Positions 1 to 12,884 of a stretch of DNA of 64,000 nucleotides are shown here, piece by piece (within the stretch, counting starts at the first letter, position 1; every line of letters starts with the position of its first letter). The notes beneath the pieces are model-generated. The model was not told the origin of the DNA, searched no databases, and was given only the letters and a program-made list of their open reading frames with translations. The DNA comes from Pseudevernia furfuracea (Eukaryota > Ascomycota > Lecanoromycetes > Lecanorales > Parmeliaceae): the NCBI GenBank assembly GCA_022315425.1, contig JAIUPT010000028.1:1116001-1180000 (forward strand), written 5' to 3'. Position numbers and translations under genes: made by a program.

Positions 1-3000
1 GTAAGTGTGCCGTCGCTTGGGGCATTGTCATTGTTATCTGTCGGGTTCGTCGGGTAAGATTGACGCCGTCCGCGTGGCGAAGTCGATGAAGGCGGACTAA
101 TCCTAGAAGAGCTACGTCGTGGTTCAATGGGTATGCCTTGCACTTGAAGTGTGCCATTAAGCCTTTCCTTCCTGGCATTTGCATACGACTTCTTACGCTG
201 AGAGAGAGGATCATCGATGGTAGCAGACGCATCTAGCAAGGCGTCCGCGATGGTATGAGGTGTGCTTTCTGGCTTGTTCTTGGATCCGCTGGTACGATGC
301 TCGCCATTTGAAGCTCGGCGCCGAGACTTGCTTTTTTGCTTTTGGGTTTCAAAAAAGATTGTTTGTGGTGTAACATTCATTTCCTTGAGCAGTAGAATGC
401 TGTTCAGGTGTGATGGAGTACCGTCGTGACTTGCCTTTAGTTGCTTATGAGCAATGCGCCAGATGTACTCCCTCAATGCCAAGAGTTTGAAGTCATCATC
501 CGTACTCATGCCTATATTCCGTAGTCTCTTGATCCACTGCTCATCTTCGTTGTTCTTTGCAATCTTACTCAGAGCATTGGGTCTTAGGTCTTTCGAAGAT
601 ATCGTCGGAAGAGTCTGTTCCGGAGATTCGAACGAGAAGGTCCTTTGCTGCTGGACAGGCTTCCAAAATAGTCCTCCCTCGACCTTTAAGGCCCAATTCA
701 CAGCCATCTCGAGGATAGGTCGAAGCAAAGGTCTTCTGAGACTATCGAGTATACTGACTTCGGAGAATTCGATAATAGATGATTTGAGGTATGGCTGTAC
801 GAGTGGAGAAACAATGCAATGGAGATCCGCTATAGACAAATATCGCGTTGAGGATGAGACAAAATGTGCAGCCGCTTCTCGAATCCAAATGTTGGGATGC
901 ATCATGAACCGTGCAACTATGTCTACCATCTCCCAGGTCCTGGATCGTTGAAACAAACCTAGCTCTGCCATACTCGCAAAAGAGGAGAGCACTTTCTCGA
1001 CCACGAATTCTTCCGGGTCAGTCAAAGCTTGTATCATGAGAGGTAAGATGAACTCCTCAAGACTTGTGCCACCGACAAAGGTGGCAACTCCAACTATCGT
1101 TCGGAAGAAGGCACACTTTAGGAACCAGTCTTTGTCATTCAAGTATGTATTAAGATGGCTGAGGATGACATCATTTGTTTTCGAGCTACCAAAGAAGACG
1201 CAGAGACTTGACACGGAACCTAGAAAAGCGCGTCTGACTGAAGCGTCATTATCAGTCAATAGAGCCTTCGTGTGTGCCTCAAAGTGTTCTAACAGGTCCA
1301 ACCTTGCCACGTCGAATGAATTTTGATAAGTCAGATTTGTGGCTACGCCGTCTTCGGCTTCTGGATCGATGGTAGGGACGGACCCATCTGCGCGAAGAGC
1401 CTGTAACATATCCAGAATGCTGGATGAGGTATGTGCCAAGGTAGCAAGGCAAGAAGCGTAAGTCGCGCGAACTATAGGGCTTGCTTTGTTGCTGCCGCCT
1501 GCAATGAATCGTTGTAGCTCAGGACGGACATATACGGTAAATACATAGGCATTGACGGGTGATACGACTGTGATCATAGATAGCTAGAGAAGGTCAGCTC
1601 TGCCTTCGATGGGAGGGGGGTTTCTGACCAGTTGAGCCATGGCCCGAATGGCAGCGACCTTGACGATATCGGCAGGATCGTTCAGCATTGCTACTACATA
1701 AGGGAGTACCCGATCAAGTTTCGCCTCGTCTGTGATCCTCTCGGCAAAAGCCAGCATGAGATCACATGCGCGAACCCTAGCAGTTGATCTGGCAGTATTT
1801 CTTAGTGAGGAAACCACAAGCGTAAGAAAGATAAGAGATCCATCATCGACAGGACGTCTTCCCACTGTAGTAGCTTGGTGTCTGTTGTTCGGTATGTCAA
1901 TTTGAACAGGAATGAGTCCTTCCGAAGAGGTTTCTGAATCAGATTTCGCATTCTCTTGAGCCTTGTCATTGTCGTAACCGAGAAAATAAGAGATTTTGTC
2001 AAAGTCGTAGTATACTCTATCGATTCTATCATCGGCTTCACCAAAGTTTGCGGTCTGTGGTAGAACTGGTGCACGACCCGATGAAGGATCCGTGATTAAT
2101 CCCATGTATTGATGCAGAAAGCTATAAAAATACTCAGGGAAGGCTTTGCGCCGCCAGAAGTTGAGGTATTCCTCGGCGGAAAACCTTGATTCAGGCTCCA
2201 ATTGTATCATATGGCTGACCAGCTCGCGCACTTCTTGGTCCTGGATTTTGCTGAGATAACCAAACTTCGGGTCGTACTCCCCTTTTCTGTATTTGTAGAG
2301 TTGGCTCAAAGAGAATATAGGAGCTTCAAGGAATAGCTCTGCAATTACACATCCGACACTGAAGACATCCATAGCCCATGTAACCCCCCTACCATCGTCT
2401 TTGTCATCCGCCCCAAGAAAGCGTTCTGGAGCAAGGTAGCATGTCCTCCTTCCTGATGTGTCAAAGTAATAAGAGAAATCCGCAGGGTTGTCCTCGGGGA
2501 GATATGTCTTCTTGAACGAGGAAGAGAAGTCTGTCAAGTATAGCCAGTTCCACGAGGTGACCAGAACGTTCTCCGTCTTGATGTCCCCATGGTAGACGTT
2601 GCGTGCATGGCAGTCTCTTAAGGCGCAAAGAAGCTGGTAGGCAAGCCATTTCTTCTCGATGTCCTCCAGGAATGGACGTGTACTATTCATCTTAGAACTT
2701 GATTGGCAAGCGTGAGGATCGAACTCACCTCATACGGTCGTACAAGGAGCTGTAGAAGTACTGTCGAACTAAGTACCCATTCGTGCTTGTCTCGAAGATA
2801 CGCTGGTAGCCGAGCGCATTTGGGACATCGTTGAGGGCTTCACGTTCTGCTGCAAAACGATATCAGCAAGACGTTCTTTTTCGAGATCGCTGACAAGCCA
2901 CCTACTCACACCGAATAGTTCTCACATACTCGCCGAGATCAAGCTGGGGGAAGGGTTTCATGACCAGCTTGACAACCACCAAACCATGTTGATGCCGAGC

Positions 3001-3123
3001 TCGGATACTCTTCATGAATCGCGCCGTTCCCAGCGACTTCTCGTATGAAAGATCTGATAATTCTGGCACATCGATCCCCGCGGAACCCGCCGAAAGGGTT
3101 GCCAGCGAGAATGTTTGTCCCAT
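1..3123 (-). CDS. vps15: Vps15, regulatory pseudokinase of the class III PI3-kinase complex (3' end beyond window)
   Basis: Scaffold and myristoylated regulatory subunit that holds Vps34 on endosomal and autophagic membranes. Exons, 5' to 3': 2910-3123, 2729-2849, 1629-2682, and 1583 running off the window edge. The start is set at 3123 because it gives Met-Gly-Gln, the N-myristoylation signal expected for Vps15; an upstream in-frame ATG (3147) does not. The kinase-like domain contains YHGDIKTENVL, LTDFSSSFKKTY and YLAPERF, followed by HEAT-type repeats. The C-terminal WD40 part is outside the window. The third intron (1584-1628) is only 45 nt, with donor GTCAGA, a CTGAC branch site and acceptor CTCTAG. 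It removes what looks like an in-frame TAG and restores MAQL-LSMITVVSPVNA. The Met at 2690 (MNSTRPF) is not a start; it lies in intron 2. Very confident of identity. Confidence 0.95.
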
Positions 3124-3452
3124 ATTCGAAGTTCCTTGGGCTGTCACCTGAGAGGAGGGATAGGCGGCTTCCTTTGCAGTATGGTCCCGGCTTTGCGGTA
3201 TCTTACCACAGGGTCCTTAGATCTTGAGCGAAGATCTTGTGAGATGTTGCGAACATATCGTTGATGACAGGAGCATTTCTCCATATATTAATTGGGCAAG
3301 GACCGACCATGCCGACGGCGGCCGCCTTGTGCCACTAAGCGCGTCGCGTCCCGCTTCCAGCCCTATCAAAAAGTATTCTCGCGCGGGCTCAATTCCACCT
3401 TCCGTGCTTCTTTGATTAACAATTTGTTCCCATTTGAGTCGATATCTGTAAC
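3124..3452. promoter_or_regulatory. Shared divergent promoter of vps15 and cct1
   Basis: These 329 nt separate the two divergent starts. They must hold both 5' untranslated regions and promoters. No consensus TATA box or other named site was recognised. Confidence 0.5.
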
Positions 3453-5395
3453 ATGGCAGGAATATTTGACCAACCCCGAAATGCAGGTACCCTTTGTAAG
3501 TAAAGGTCTAACTCGCAGAGAGATACAGCGACTGACAGATATTCGACAGTCCTCGGTGGAACAAAGATCAGTGGTGCAGATATTCGAGATCAGAATGGTA
3601 AGTAAAGCCCCAAGAATCAGTCAACGGGTCCTGACGCCCCTGTAGTCCTTGCTACACAAGCTATTGCCAATGTAGTAAAGAGTTCGTTTGGTCCTTCAGG
3701 ACTAGACAAAATGATGGTGGACGATATTGGGGTAGGTGACAAATAGAAATTTGCGGATGAGCCACCCTGACCAATCCCAGGACGTCACAGTGACTAACGA
3801 TGGTGCCACCATCTTGAGCCTTCTTGATGTGGAGCACCCTGCAGGGAAGATACTGGTGGATCTAGCACAGCAGCAGGACAAGGAGGTTGCTCCTTCCAGG
3901 CCTCTAACATGCATTATCCACTGATCACAATTAGGTTGGCGATGGAACGACTTCAGTGGTCATAATAGCTGCGGAACTCCTGAGGCGAGCAAATGAGCTC
4001 ATGAAGAATCGAATACACCCAACTACAATCATAACAGGCTACCGGCTGGCACTTCGAGAAGCGGTGAAATACATGAGCGAGAACATAAGCACCAAGGTGG
4101 AAAACTTAGGCAGGGAATCTCTTATAAACATAGCAAAGACTTCGATGTCAAGCAAGATCATCGGCTCAGATTCAGAATTCTTCTCAAACATGGTGGTGGA
4201 CGCCATGCAATCCGTCAAATCAACCAACAACCGCAACGAAACCAAATATCCTGTGAAAGCCGTGAACGTCCTCAAAGCTCACGGAAAGAGCTCTACAGAG
4301 TCAGTGCTCGTCAAAGGATACGCTCTAAATTGCACTGTCGCCTCACAAGCCATGAAGACCCGAATAATAGATGCCAAGATCGCCTGCCTAGACATGAACC
4401 TGCAGAAAGAGCGCATGAAGCTTGGCGTCCATATCACAATTGACGACCCACAACAGCTGGAACAAATTCGCAAACGCGAAGCAGGCATGGTCATGGAACG
4501 TGTCGAGATGATTCTCAAAGCCGGCGCCAATGTCGTCCTTACCACAAAGGGCATCGATGACTTAGTCCTCAAACAGTTCATCGAAAAAGGCGCCATGGCT
4601 GTGCGGCGATGCAAAAAAGAGGATTTGCGGAGAATAGCAAAAGCCACAGGAGCTACGCTGATCTCCTCCCTCTCAGACCTCAACGGCGACGAGAAGTTCG
4701 AAGCCGCCTCTCTGGGTCACGCAGAAGAGGTAGTGCAAGAGCGCATCTCAGACGATGAGTGCATCCTTGTCAAGGGTACAAAAGTACATACATCTGCCTC
4801 TATCATCCTCCGCGGCTCGAACGACTACCAACTGGACGAGATGGAGCGCTCGGTGCACGACTCCCTCTCCGCCGTCAAACGCACACTGGAAAGCGGTAGT
4901 ATAGTACCCGGAGGCGGCGCCGTGGAAACAGCACTACACATCTACCTAGAAGAATTCGCCGTCACTGTCGGCTCAAGAGAACAACTCGCCATCGGCGAAT
5001 TCGCCCAATCCCTCCTCATCATCCCCCGCACCCTTGCCGTGAACGCCGCGAAAGACTCTTCCGACCTCGTCGCGCAACTCCGCTCCTTACACGCCACCTC
5101 CCAACGCATACAAGATACTCCTGCCCCTCCATCTTCACCCTCCAAAGGCTCAAAGTCTCCGAGCGCGGAGGAAAAAGCGATGGCGAAGCGAAAGAATTAC
5201 AAGAATTACGGGTTGGATCTGACGAAGGGGAAAGTGGTAGATCAGATCAAGGCGGGCGTGTTGGAGCCGAGTATGAGTAAGGTGAAGCAGTTGAAGAGTG
5301 CGGTGGAGGCATGTATTGCGGTTATGAGGATAGATACGCTTATCAAGCTGGATCCAGAGCAAAGAGGCGGTGGGGACGATGGGCATGGCCATTAA
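3453..5395 (+). CDS. cct1: T-complex protein 1 subunit alpha (CCT1), cytosolic chaperonin
   Basis: One of the eight subunits of the TRiC/CCT ring that folds actin, tubulin and WD40 proteins using ATP. Exons: 3453-3495, 3550-3597, 3646-3731, 3781-3885, 3935-5395. Spliced N-terminus [20 protein letters not shown] is typical of CCT1. Group II chaperonin ATP motifs are present: [18 protein letters not shown] and [10 protein letters not shown], the latter split by intron 4, plus [15 protein letters not shown]1 rather than another subunit is supported by the alpha-type stretches [19 protein letters not shown] and [13 protein letters not shown]. The C-terminus ends in the Gly/His-rich tail usual for CCT. 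Donor 4 (GTTGCT) is a weak consensus but is required by the frame. The gene converges on prolyl-tRNA synthetase, with 195 nt between the stops. Confidence 0.95.
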
Positions 5396-5590
5396 ACCTC
5401 CGTGGACAGTAGATAGCTGTGAATATCAGGCTTGGTCCCATGAGGAACACGTCCTAATTCTAACCTAAAGCCACATCAATATGCACGGTGCTTGGCGGTT
5501 TCCTTTCGTCAACACATTCTCTCGTGAAATCAGACACTAGCTAAAGTACATGATGCTCAGGGCAAACCCCCCAAGCTTCGCAGCAATCGT

Positions 5591-7892
5591 TCAATAACTT
5601 CTCCCAAACAGACAAAAGCTTTCCGCCAGGTTTTTGCAGTTGGGATTCGTACACCTCGTCTCCCCCTTCACAATTCCCTCCGGCTGATCAAAAGGAATAC
5701 ACAGAGATTTAGCCTATAGGGATATCAGGATCAGCATTCTTTCTTGAAGCTTAGAGCGGGTTTTTGTTCGGGGAAATGTACGTACCCCCATAGCTGGAGC
5801 CTTCTCATCAACGACCTCATCGCTGTCCGTCCTCGCGCTCATTTCCTTGATCTCATCCTCGCATTTCTCCGTCAGGCAATGGGGAATGAGGCAGACGTTC
5901 TTCTCGTTCAGTGCTGGAACAAAATCATCCCATGAAGTGATCTTCTTGGTGTGATCTTTGAACACCCGGTCGGCCCGGTCATAGAGATCTTTCTGGATAG
6001 AATTCAACAGGGATTTGACCCCCGCAGCAAGCTCCGTGATCTGAATAGTACCCTTGCCGTCATTTCCTCCGATGTCACGGCGAGAAGTGGTAACACAATG
6101 AGCTGCTGAGTCTTTGGGACCGAATTCGAGGCGCAAGGGCACACCTTTTAGCTCCCAGTCGTTGAACTTCCAGCCTGGAGAGTATCCCTCTCGCTTGTCC
6201 GCCTCGACTCGTATGTCTTCGGCTTTCAAGATCTCCTCTAGCGCGTCGACCTGCTTGTGTAAAGAAATTCTTTCGTCCTCGGTCGACTTTGCTGTTATGC
6301 CCACAGGAACGATGACCACTTGAATTTCGGAGACGCGGGGAGGAACAACAAGACCACGGTTGTCTCCGTGAGTCATGACCATGACACCAATCGTTCTTGT
6401 ACTCAGGCCCCATGAGTTCTGGAAGACGTTGAGAGCAAATTTCTTGTCGCCTTCTTTGGTAGAGGGATCCTCGACTGAGATACCAAACATCTTGCTGAAA
6501 TTCTGTCCAAGATGATGGCTTGTGCCTCCTTGAATTCCTCGTCCGGTCGCAGCAATGTAGCCTTCAACTGTGGTGGTGTAGTCTCCACCTATTCTCGGAG
6601 TCAGCGCCACCATGTATGCTAAGGAAGGGAAGATGGCTAAACCTACCAGCAAACTTCTCCTTGTCAGTCTTTCGACCTCGAATTACTGGAACAGCAAGCA
6701 GTTCTTCGTAGACCCCGGCGTATAATTCTAGTATCTGTAGAACTTCTTTTCCCGCGTCTTCTTGCCTCAAGTAAGCTGTGTGGCCTTCCTGCCAGTGAAA
6801 CTCTCTTGTCCTTAGGAATGGCGTTGGGTTCTTAAATTCCCCTAGAGTTTCCCAGATTAGTAGTGCACTGGCTTTGAGGAGGATCCCGAGGTACACTTAC
6901 AGCGAACGACTGAGTTCCATTGATTCAGACGGAGTGGAAGATCTCGGTGGCTCCGTATCCATTTAGCGTAGTATGGATACATCACGGTCTCTGATGTTGG
7001 ACGTATTGCAATTTTTTTGTCAAGCTTTGCGGACCCGCTTTCAACGAGTCAGCAAGATGGAGCTAGCCATTCTAGATGATGTCCACTTACGCATGTGTCA
7101 CCCATGCAACTTCCGCTGCAAACCCTTCGATATGGGCCTTCTCTCTTTGGAGGACGTCTTCTGATACGAATAAGGGAAAGGCACAATTCCTAACTCCGAG
7201 TTTCTTAATTCTCAAGTCAAACCAATCGCGGATTTGCTCCCAGATGAACCAAGACGCGGGCTTGCAACTGTCAGCGGGCAGCCATGGTAGGGGACCGTGT
7301 TGTGCGAACCTTGAGGATGTAGCAACCGGAGACATCATAGTAGTCAAGGAAATCGCCCTAAATAAAAAGATCGGAGTCAATATTTCCTATTGGAGGTCAA
7401 AAGTCGAGTCTGTAGATATATCTTGAGTGTAAAGATATGCTTCTGCCCCCAAAAATTTCTGCAACAAAACTGCGGTACCGGAGTCAGGAAAAGTCGATTC
7501 GAAAGGACGTACCTTAGTAAGAGCTTGTTGATACCTGTTATCTTCAGTGCATGAAATATGAATGTTATTGGGGAATGCTTACCAGGCTGAGAAGTCCTCG
7601 TCTTTCGCTACATCAATGCTAGCGATTCCTTGGTTAGCACTTACTTCTTGTCGATCTAGGTACCAACTTACCCGATCAAAGCAGCGCCTTCGATCTTCTT
7701 TTTGGGAGCTTTGTTGACTGCTTTCTTGGCCTCGGATCTGGCAGCTTCTTTGGTGGTGTTTGTGGCCGACTTATTTGCTTTTCCTTCTGCCAGGTTCTTT
7801 TGTTTGTTTGCCTTCTTCAATGCGTTCTTACTTGGCTCTTCGACTTGCTCCATGTTTATAGCCGCAGTTTTGTCTCGAATTTCCTCATCCAT
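5591..7892 (-). CDS. Prolyl-tRNA synthetase, cytosolic (eukaryote/archaeal type)
   Basis: Class II aminoacyl-tRNA synthetase charging tRNA-Pro. Nine exons: 7672-7892, 7583-7618, 7513-7534 (22 nt), 7310-7357, 7091-7260, 6901-7037, 6647-6841, 5786-6588, 5591-5713; 584 residues. Residues 1-73 are a short Lys/Ala-rich basic extension. The catalytic core begins at DEDFSAWYQQALTKGDFLDYY. Motif 2 is [17 protein letters not shown] and motif 3 is [20 protein letters not shown]. The last exon supplies the zinc-binding-like C-terminal domain (Cys pairs around [10 protein letters not shown]) and the terminal FGRSY expected for this family. There is no large editing domain at the N-terminus. All eight junctions keep frame, so the gene is intact. 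The unspliced continuation past 5786 ending at 5714 is intron, not the true C-terminus. Confidence 0.93.
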
Positions 7893-8302
7893 TGTGTCTG
7901 TGAGATGGGAGTAATCAATCAGGATGACAAGACTTTAATCTAGTATCTACGAGGTCATACGACTCACATATGAGTGATTATCGTGACTCACCAATGATTA
8001 TCTTGCAGTGAGCCAAGAGTAACGTAGATATATTCTATGGATATACTGTATGGAGGGACTTTCAGTTGAGGTATATACCTACGGAGCAACGCACGACATG
8101 GTTTATGGCAGGGATTAAGATTAAGCTTTCGGCAACATGCAGCTCTAAGATTAAGCCTACCAAATTCGAGTCTCCTTAGCAGCCAGGAGCGTTGAGGGGA
8201 GGGCGCTTGATGCTCCTCTCCGAGCTCTCCGAGCACCATTGCGCGTTCTGAAAGCCTTCGTTACTGTTCAGATCGCGCAGTGGGACAGCCAAGGCAAAGC
8301 AG
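7893..8302. promoter_or_regulatory. Divergent promoter region of prolyl-tRNA synthetase and the SH3 protein gene
   Basis: 410 nt between two divergent starts. No named promoter element could be assigned with confidence, and the short frames on either strand show no protein-like composition. Confidence 0.4.
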
Positions 8303-10239
8303 ATGGCGCCACTCGCCTCGGCAGCTCTCCTCAGTGCCCTTGCATTGTTGATACCCGCCGTAGCAGCGCAGAGCTGCATCCCTCTAAAGGGCTCAACGCA
8401 ATGCCCGGCTTTCAATACGTCCTCCTTTTCCACAGGCTCCACCCTCTCATCGTTATAGTAAGAACTCCAACTCTACCGCATCTCCCACACATATCGCCGG
8501 AAGCTGACTCTTCACAGCCCTTTCCTTGCATTCGTTTCGAGTACACAACAGTTCGATACCCAGTTGACCCAATACGTTAATTCCAGCTACGTTCAAGAGA
8601 AGTACATTGGATAGTTGGGGAGTCTCTTGAAGGATACGGCTGATCGGTCGTCCAGATACCAGCAATTGCTGGGTTGCGGCAATGTCAACTTGACCAACAC
8701 GACCAACCTTTACGCACGATATACAACTAGTGTAATATGTAATACTATTGTGCAGAATTCGATAAAGCCGTGTGCACTCTCCAGTGCCGACTCGCCCCCG
8801 CTTTGCGCAGAATCCTGCGTTAGTGGTCATATCTTTGTACACAAGCCCTTGCTAATTCTTCACAGGCTCAACAAGCAACTAGTGAGGAGGAAATTGCAGT
8901 CAACAGTCAGCTTTGCGGCAGCCCTCGATCGGGCTACTTGGACCAGATACGGGCAGATTTTACAAACTGTGCCCTTCCCAGCAACTCTTTGAGTGGGACT
9001 TGTATCACGGGAGAACAGAATGAGCCAAACGATTGTGGCTTTTCGACCAATCTTCAAGGCCTTTGCAGCTATTGTGCAACCAGCTCTCCAAATGCCACAG
9101 ATACATGCTGCGAAGGAGCGAACGTGAACAGCAGATGCCCAGGTGTAACGCTGCCAACCTTCACCTCCGTGCCTCCACTTTTCCCATCATCATCATCATC
9201 ATCAAGCAATACTCCGTCGGCATCTGCAAGCAGCGGTGCAGCAAGCAGTGCTAGCCACCATAGCTCAGGCCTGTCAAAAGGTGCGATAGCTGGCATCGTC
9301 ATTGGCTCCGTCGTTGGGGCAGCTTTGTTCGCGGGCTTACTCTTGCTATGCTGCATATGCTTTCGCCGGCGTCGAAGAGGAAGTCAAACCAGTGTTTTCA
9401 ACCAACCAACACCTCAGCGGACTGGTGGACCTGGTATGGTCATTTCCCCACAGCCCGCAAGCCAAGCGCTTCCACCAGACTATGGACCACAACCCGGAGG
9501 ACGCGTCGCTAGGATGTCTGCGTTGGAAGGAAATGTTAGTGACTCACCATCGTACGGAAATCCTGTGATTGGTGGTGTTGCGGAAGGTAGCCATAGGCGT
9601 TATGGAGATACTTCCGAGTCCGAAGCCTACGGTGAACCTCCAGATTCTCGAAGGGGATACGGTCCACCGATTACAGGGAAAAGGAACGGTTCGTTGTCGA
9701 GTCAATCGGTCCTGGGGGCGATTGATGACCCAAGTTCTCCGAACACCGAAGGGCAAATTTCGTCTCCGGAAGGCGTCGCCAGCGGACAATCAGAGCAACT
9801 CCCCTCCTTCAAGGATTATTATTCGGAAGAAGAGATCCACCCCAACGACAAAGTTGCCACACTTTGGGCTTACTCGCCGCGCGCTGGAGATGAATTTGAG
9901 CTTGAAAGAGGCGACATGCTCAAAGTAGTGGGTATCTGGGATGATGGATGGGCGACTGGTGTCCGGATCAAGGACCGAGCGGAGGACTACGATGGAAAGC
10001 ACAAGACCCAAAGAGATAGTGGTGTCTCGAATGGATCAGTGAAGGGGGATTCTCCGCCGCCGAGCGGAGAGCTGAAGGCGTTCCCAGTAAGCAGTGCCCA
10101 GCGACAGTTTTTGAGACCCTAGCTGACACAAAATAAGCTCGTCTGCGTTTGTCTACCGGAGTATTGGAAGCAGACGATTGAGGGAGACAACTCATCTGAC
10201 AGTGGAACGAATCAGCCACCACACGGCTTCAGACTTTGA
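8303..10239 (+). CDS. Single-pass membrane protein with signal peptide, Cys-rich ectodomain and cytoplasmic SH3 domain (Fus1-like architecture)
   Basis: Exons: 8303-8457, 8518-8601, 8656-8818, 8866-10086, 10138-10239; 574 residues. The N-terminus MAPLASAALLSALALLIPAV is a signal peptide. A cysteine-rich extracellular region with NxS/T sites follows, then a Ser-rich stalk (part encoded by a TCA/CAT repeat near 9187). One transmembrane helix (AIAGIVIGSVVGAALFAGLL) leads into CCICFRRRRRGS. A disordered cytoplasmic segment precedes a C-terminal SH3 domain beginning VATLWAYSPRAGDEFELERG, with WDDGWATGV. The last intron splits the SH3 domain; splicing restores KAFPLVCVCLP. This layout is that of yeast Fus1 and related surface/polarity proteins. 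Orthology is not shown, and a role in cell fusion or wall sensing is inference only. Confidence 0.82.
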
Positions 10240-10936
10240 GTTTACCTGGCCTTCATTGCCCTTCTCCGGCCCCTTTCCACGGTCTTTCCACGCTATGAGC
10301 TCCTGCTAGTGAGCGAGGCGTCGGCGTTTCAGGATGGATCTCTTTAGTCTCCGTGATGATGTGCGTTTTGGTTTGGAGTCCACCATGAGGAGCCACGGAA
10401 GCTTGACCTTGCTATGGATTCAACCGCCGTTATTCGACTTATCTCTGCATTCGACTATACCCCATATAAAAGCAGCGTTCTTAATTGACATTGCTTTCCA
10501 GCTTCTTACATAGCTTCTAGTATAGATCATAGATTGTGGCACAAAAGCTGAAGTTCACAGTTGGGAAAGTTATTCCAGTGGTGCCAGCATTGATCACGCT
10601 CGTTGTTACTATAAGCCTTCATCACACCACATCATCTGCGAGAAACTACAAGCTTACTCCAAACATTGGCCAATTGGCCCAATTAACATAAAGGGTGCCT
10701 GTGCCGAGCCCCGGAAGGAACCGTAGCCGTTCTAAGGTACCCGGGAGATATACGCGGAACACGGCTTCGGACTTAGGGAATTACTCCAAGTTCGACGTCA
10801 TTGCCAAGTAGACTGTAGGTACTTAAGAAGGGGCCTTAAGAAGCAGCGACGTAACGTCTTTCGTCTGCATCTTACACTTTCGCTGCCTTTACACTCGTAT
10901 ATATAAAACTCACCAAACACTACATCCCTACACACA
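10240..10936. promoter_or_regulatory. Intergenic region with TATA-like elements upstream of the aldo-keto reductase
   Basis: A TATATATAAAA stretch near 10898-10908 lies about 30-40 nt before the start codon at 10937 and could be the core promoter. Overlapping ATTGG/CCAAT motifs occur near 10664-10685. A second TATAAAA near 10465 has no recognised gene directly downstream. Confidence 0.4.
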
Positions 10937-12227
10937 ATGGATCCAGCGCCACCTCCAAAGTCCCTTCTCGGCAGACACCGTCTGCTCTCTCCTTCTGCTG
11001 CGGTCAAGGTCAGTCCGCTATGCATAGGCGCCATGAATTTCGGTGATGCATGGTAATGTATCCCAAGTTTCCCTGCCACCTCGTTCTGTTCTAAGCTTCC
11101 ATTTGACCAAAATTTGCTTGGTCCGCGTCTCGTTTGGAAGAAGCCGCGGCAATCTCCAAACGTCGTATTGAATCTCTGGCTAACAGTATTACCACAGGGC
11201 TGGCATGATGGGAGCAATGTCGAAGGAATCTGTATTTGAGCTACTCGACTATTTCCATAGTCAAGGCGGCAACTTCATCGACACCGCGAACAACTATCAA
11301 TGCGAGCAATCCGAGATGTGGATTGGCGAATGGATGCATAAACACCCTGGCATACGCGATCAAATGGTCATCGCTACCAAATATACCACCAGTTTCAGCA
11401 GCTACAAAGGTCACGATGGTATTATCCAAAGCAACTCTGCAGGCAATGGTAGCAAATCCCTCCATGTTTCTATCAGAAACTCTTTGCACAAGTTGAAGAC
11501 GGACTACATTGACGTGCTGTATGTGCACTGGTGGGACTTCACCACCTCCATCCCCGAGCTCATGCAGAGCCTGAACACAGTTGTCCAGCAAGGCAAAGTC
11601 ATTTACCTCGGTGTCAGCGACACTCCGGCTTGGATTGTCTCAAAAGCCAACCAGTATGCCCGCGACCATGGTCTGCGCCAATTTGTCGTCTATCAAGGTC
11701 AATGGAGCGCCGCTAGCCGTGACTTTGAGCGCGATATTATCCCAATGTGTGCTGACGAGGGGATGGGTCTCGCGCCATGGGGTTCGCTTGGTGGAGGGAA
11801 CTTCAAAACAAAGAAACAGAGGGAAGAAATGAAGGGAGAAGGCCGGAACATGTCTCCGCCTACTGAGAACCAGATCAAGCTTACCGATGCGCTGGAAAAG
11901 ATCGCTGACCGAATGAGCACGGCGATCACCTCTGTCGCTCTTGCTTATGTTATGCACAAGGCGCCTTACGTCTTCCCGATTGTTGGTGGGCGAAAGATCG
12001 AGCACCTGAAGGGCAACATTGAAGCATTGAGCTTGGAGCTAAGCGAAGAAGATCTTTCGGAGATTGATGGAGCTGCACCTTTTGATGTTGGCTTCCCTTT
12101 GAACTTTTTGAGTCAGAAGCCTGGTGGCGCGAAAGGACCTGGCGATATTTGGTTGATGGATATGGCCGGACATTTTGATTATGTCGAAGGTAACAAGCCG
12201 ATCAAGCCAGCCAAGAGTCTGGGCTAG
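10937..12227 (+). CDS. Aldo-keto reductase, aryl-alcohol dehydrogenase / norsolorinic-acid-reductase-like
   Basis: NAD(P)H-dependent reductase with a TIM-barrel fold. Two exons, 10937-11052 and 11198-12227; 381 residues. The N-terminus reads CIGAMNFGDAW, joined across the intron to AGMMGAMSKESVFELLDYF. The AKR catalytic tetrad is visible: Asp in NFIDTANNY, Tyr in the same motif, Lys in VIATKYT and His in LYVHWWDFTTS. A C-terminal cofactor-binding stretch, FPIVGGRKIEHLKGNIEAL, is present. The subfamily includes yeast AAD genes and fungal secondary-metabolite reductases; the substrate cannot be read from sequence. No biosynthetic core gene adjoins it, so a general aryl-aldehyde detoxification role is as likely as a pathway role. 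Confidence 0.9.
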
Positions 12228-12884
12228 ACTCATTCGCAGCGGTTGATAAAAGTATGACCTCCGTTCGTGCAAATTATAAGAACCAGTTTTGTGGACAAAG
12301 ATAACGACCAAACTTGCAAGCTATTCCGCCAGCTTTCAGCAATTGAGAAACGAGAATTGGAAAGCTGTTAAAATATCCAGGAATCGTGTACCACTAATGC
12401 CGCTCGGCAGGATGGACGTCTTGCTATTTTACTCGGGCCTCAATCACGGTCAAAGCCGTTTGTTCCGTTTCCCTCCCGAGTTTCGGTACCTAAAATTCGG
12501 CCACCTCTACTCTAATGAGAGCGAGATACTCTACAGCCTTTTCTATCTTAAGTTCCAGGGCTACTCCTTTTACCACTCCAAACGCCCGCAGCGTCTAGCA
12601 CTATCTCCCCATTCCTTCTGTCGTTATTGTGATCTCTATCTCCTTTGGTAACCTTTTCCTACTCAGCGTTGTAGTCACATATTGATTATCTCCATCCTTC
12701 TTTGAAGTTTCCAACAATAGGATTCCTTGGACAGTTTGATACACGAAAAGTGTCTTCCGATTCTCAGCCTTGCCTGCATGTGTATGCTGAACGATGTGAA
12801 CGGTGAAGGTCTAACGGATCATGGTCCTGCTTGGCAGATCATGGCACCAGCTATCGAAGACTGCGTCGAGAGCTAGCTCAAGGG
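12228..12884. other. Intergenic, no convincing gene
   Basis: Open frames here (for example 12289-12651) have low-complexity, non-protein-like translations and no recognisable domain. Nothing else was seen. Confidence 0.4.

Noticed and set aside
1584..1586. In-frame stop in Vps15
   Set aside because: It is the acceptor of a 45-nt intron with good donor and branch site; splicing restores the conserved text.
2700..2730. tRNA T-arm-like hairpin on the minus strand (GTGAG-TTCGATC-CTCAC)
   Set aside because: It lies in the 46-nt second intron of vps15 and spans its donor. There is no D-arm, anticodon arm or matching acceptor stem around it.
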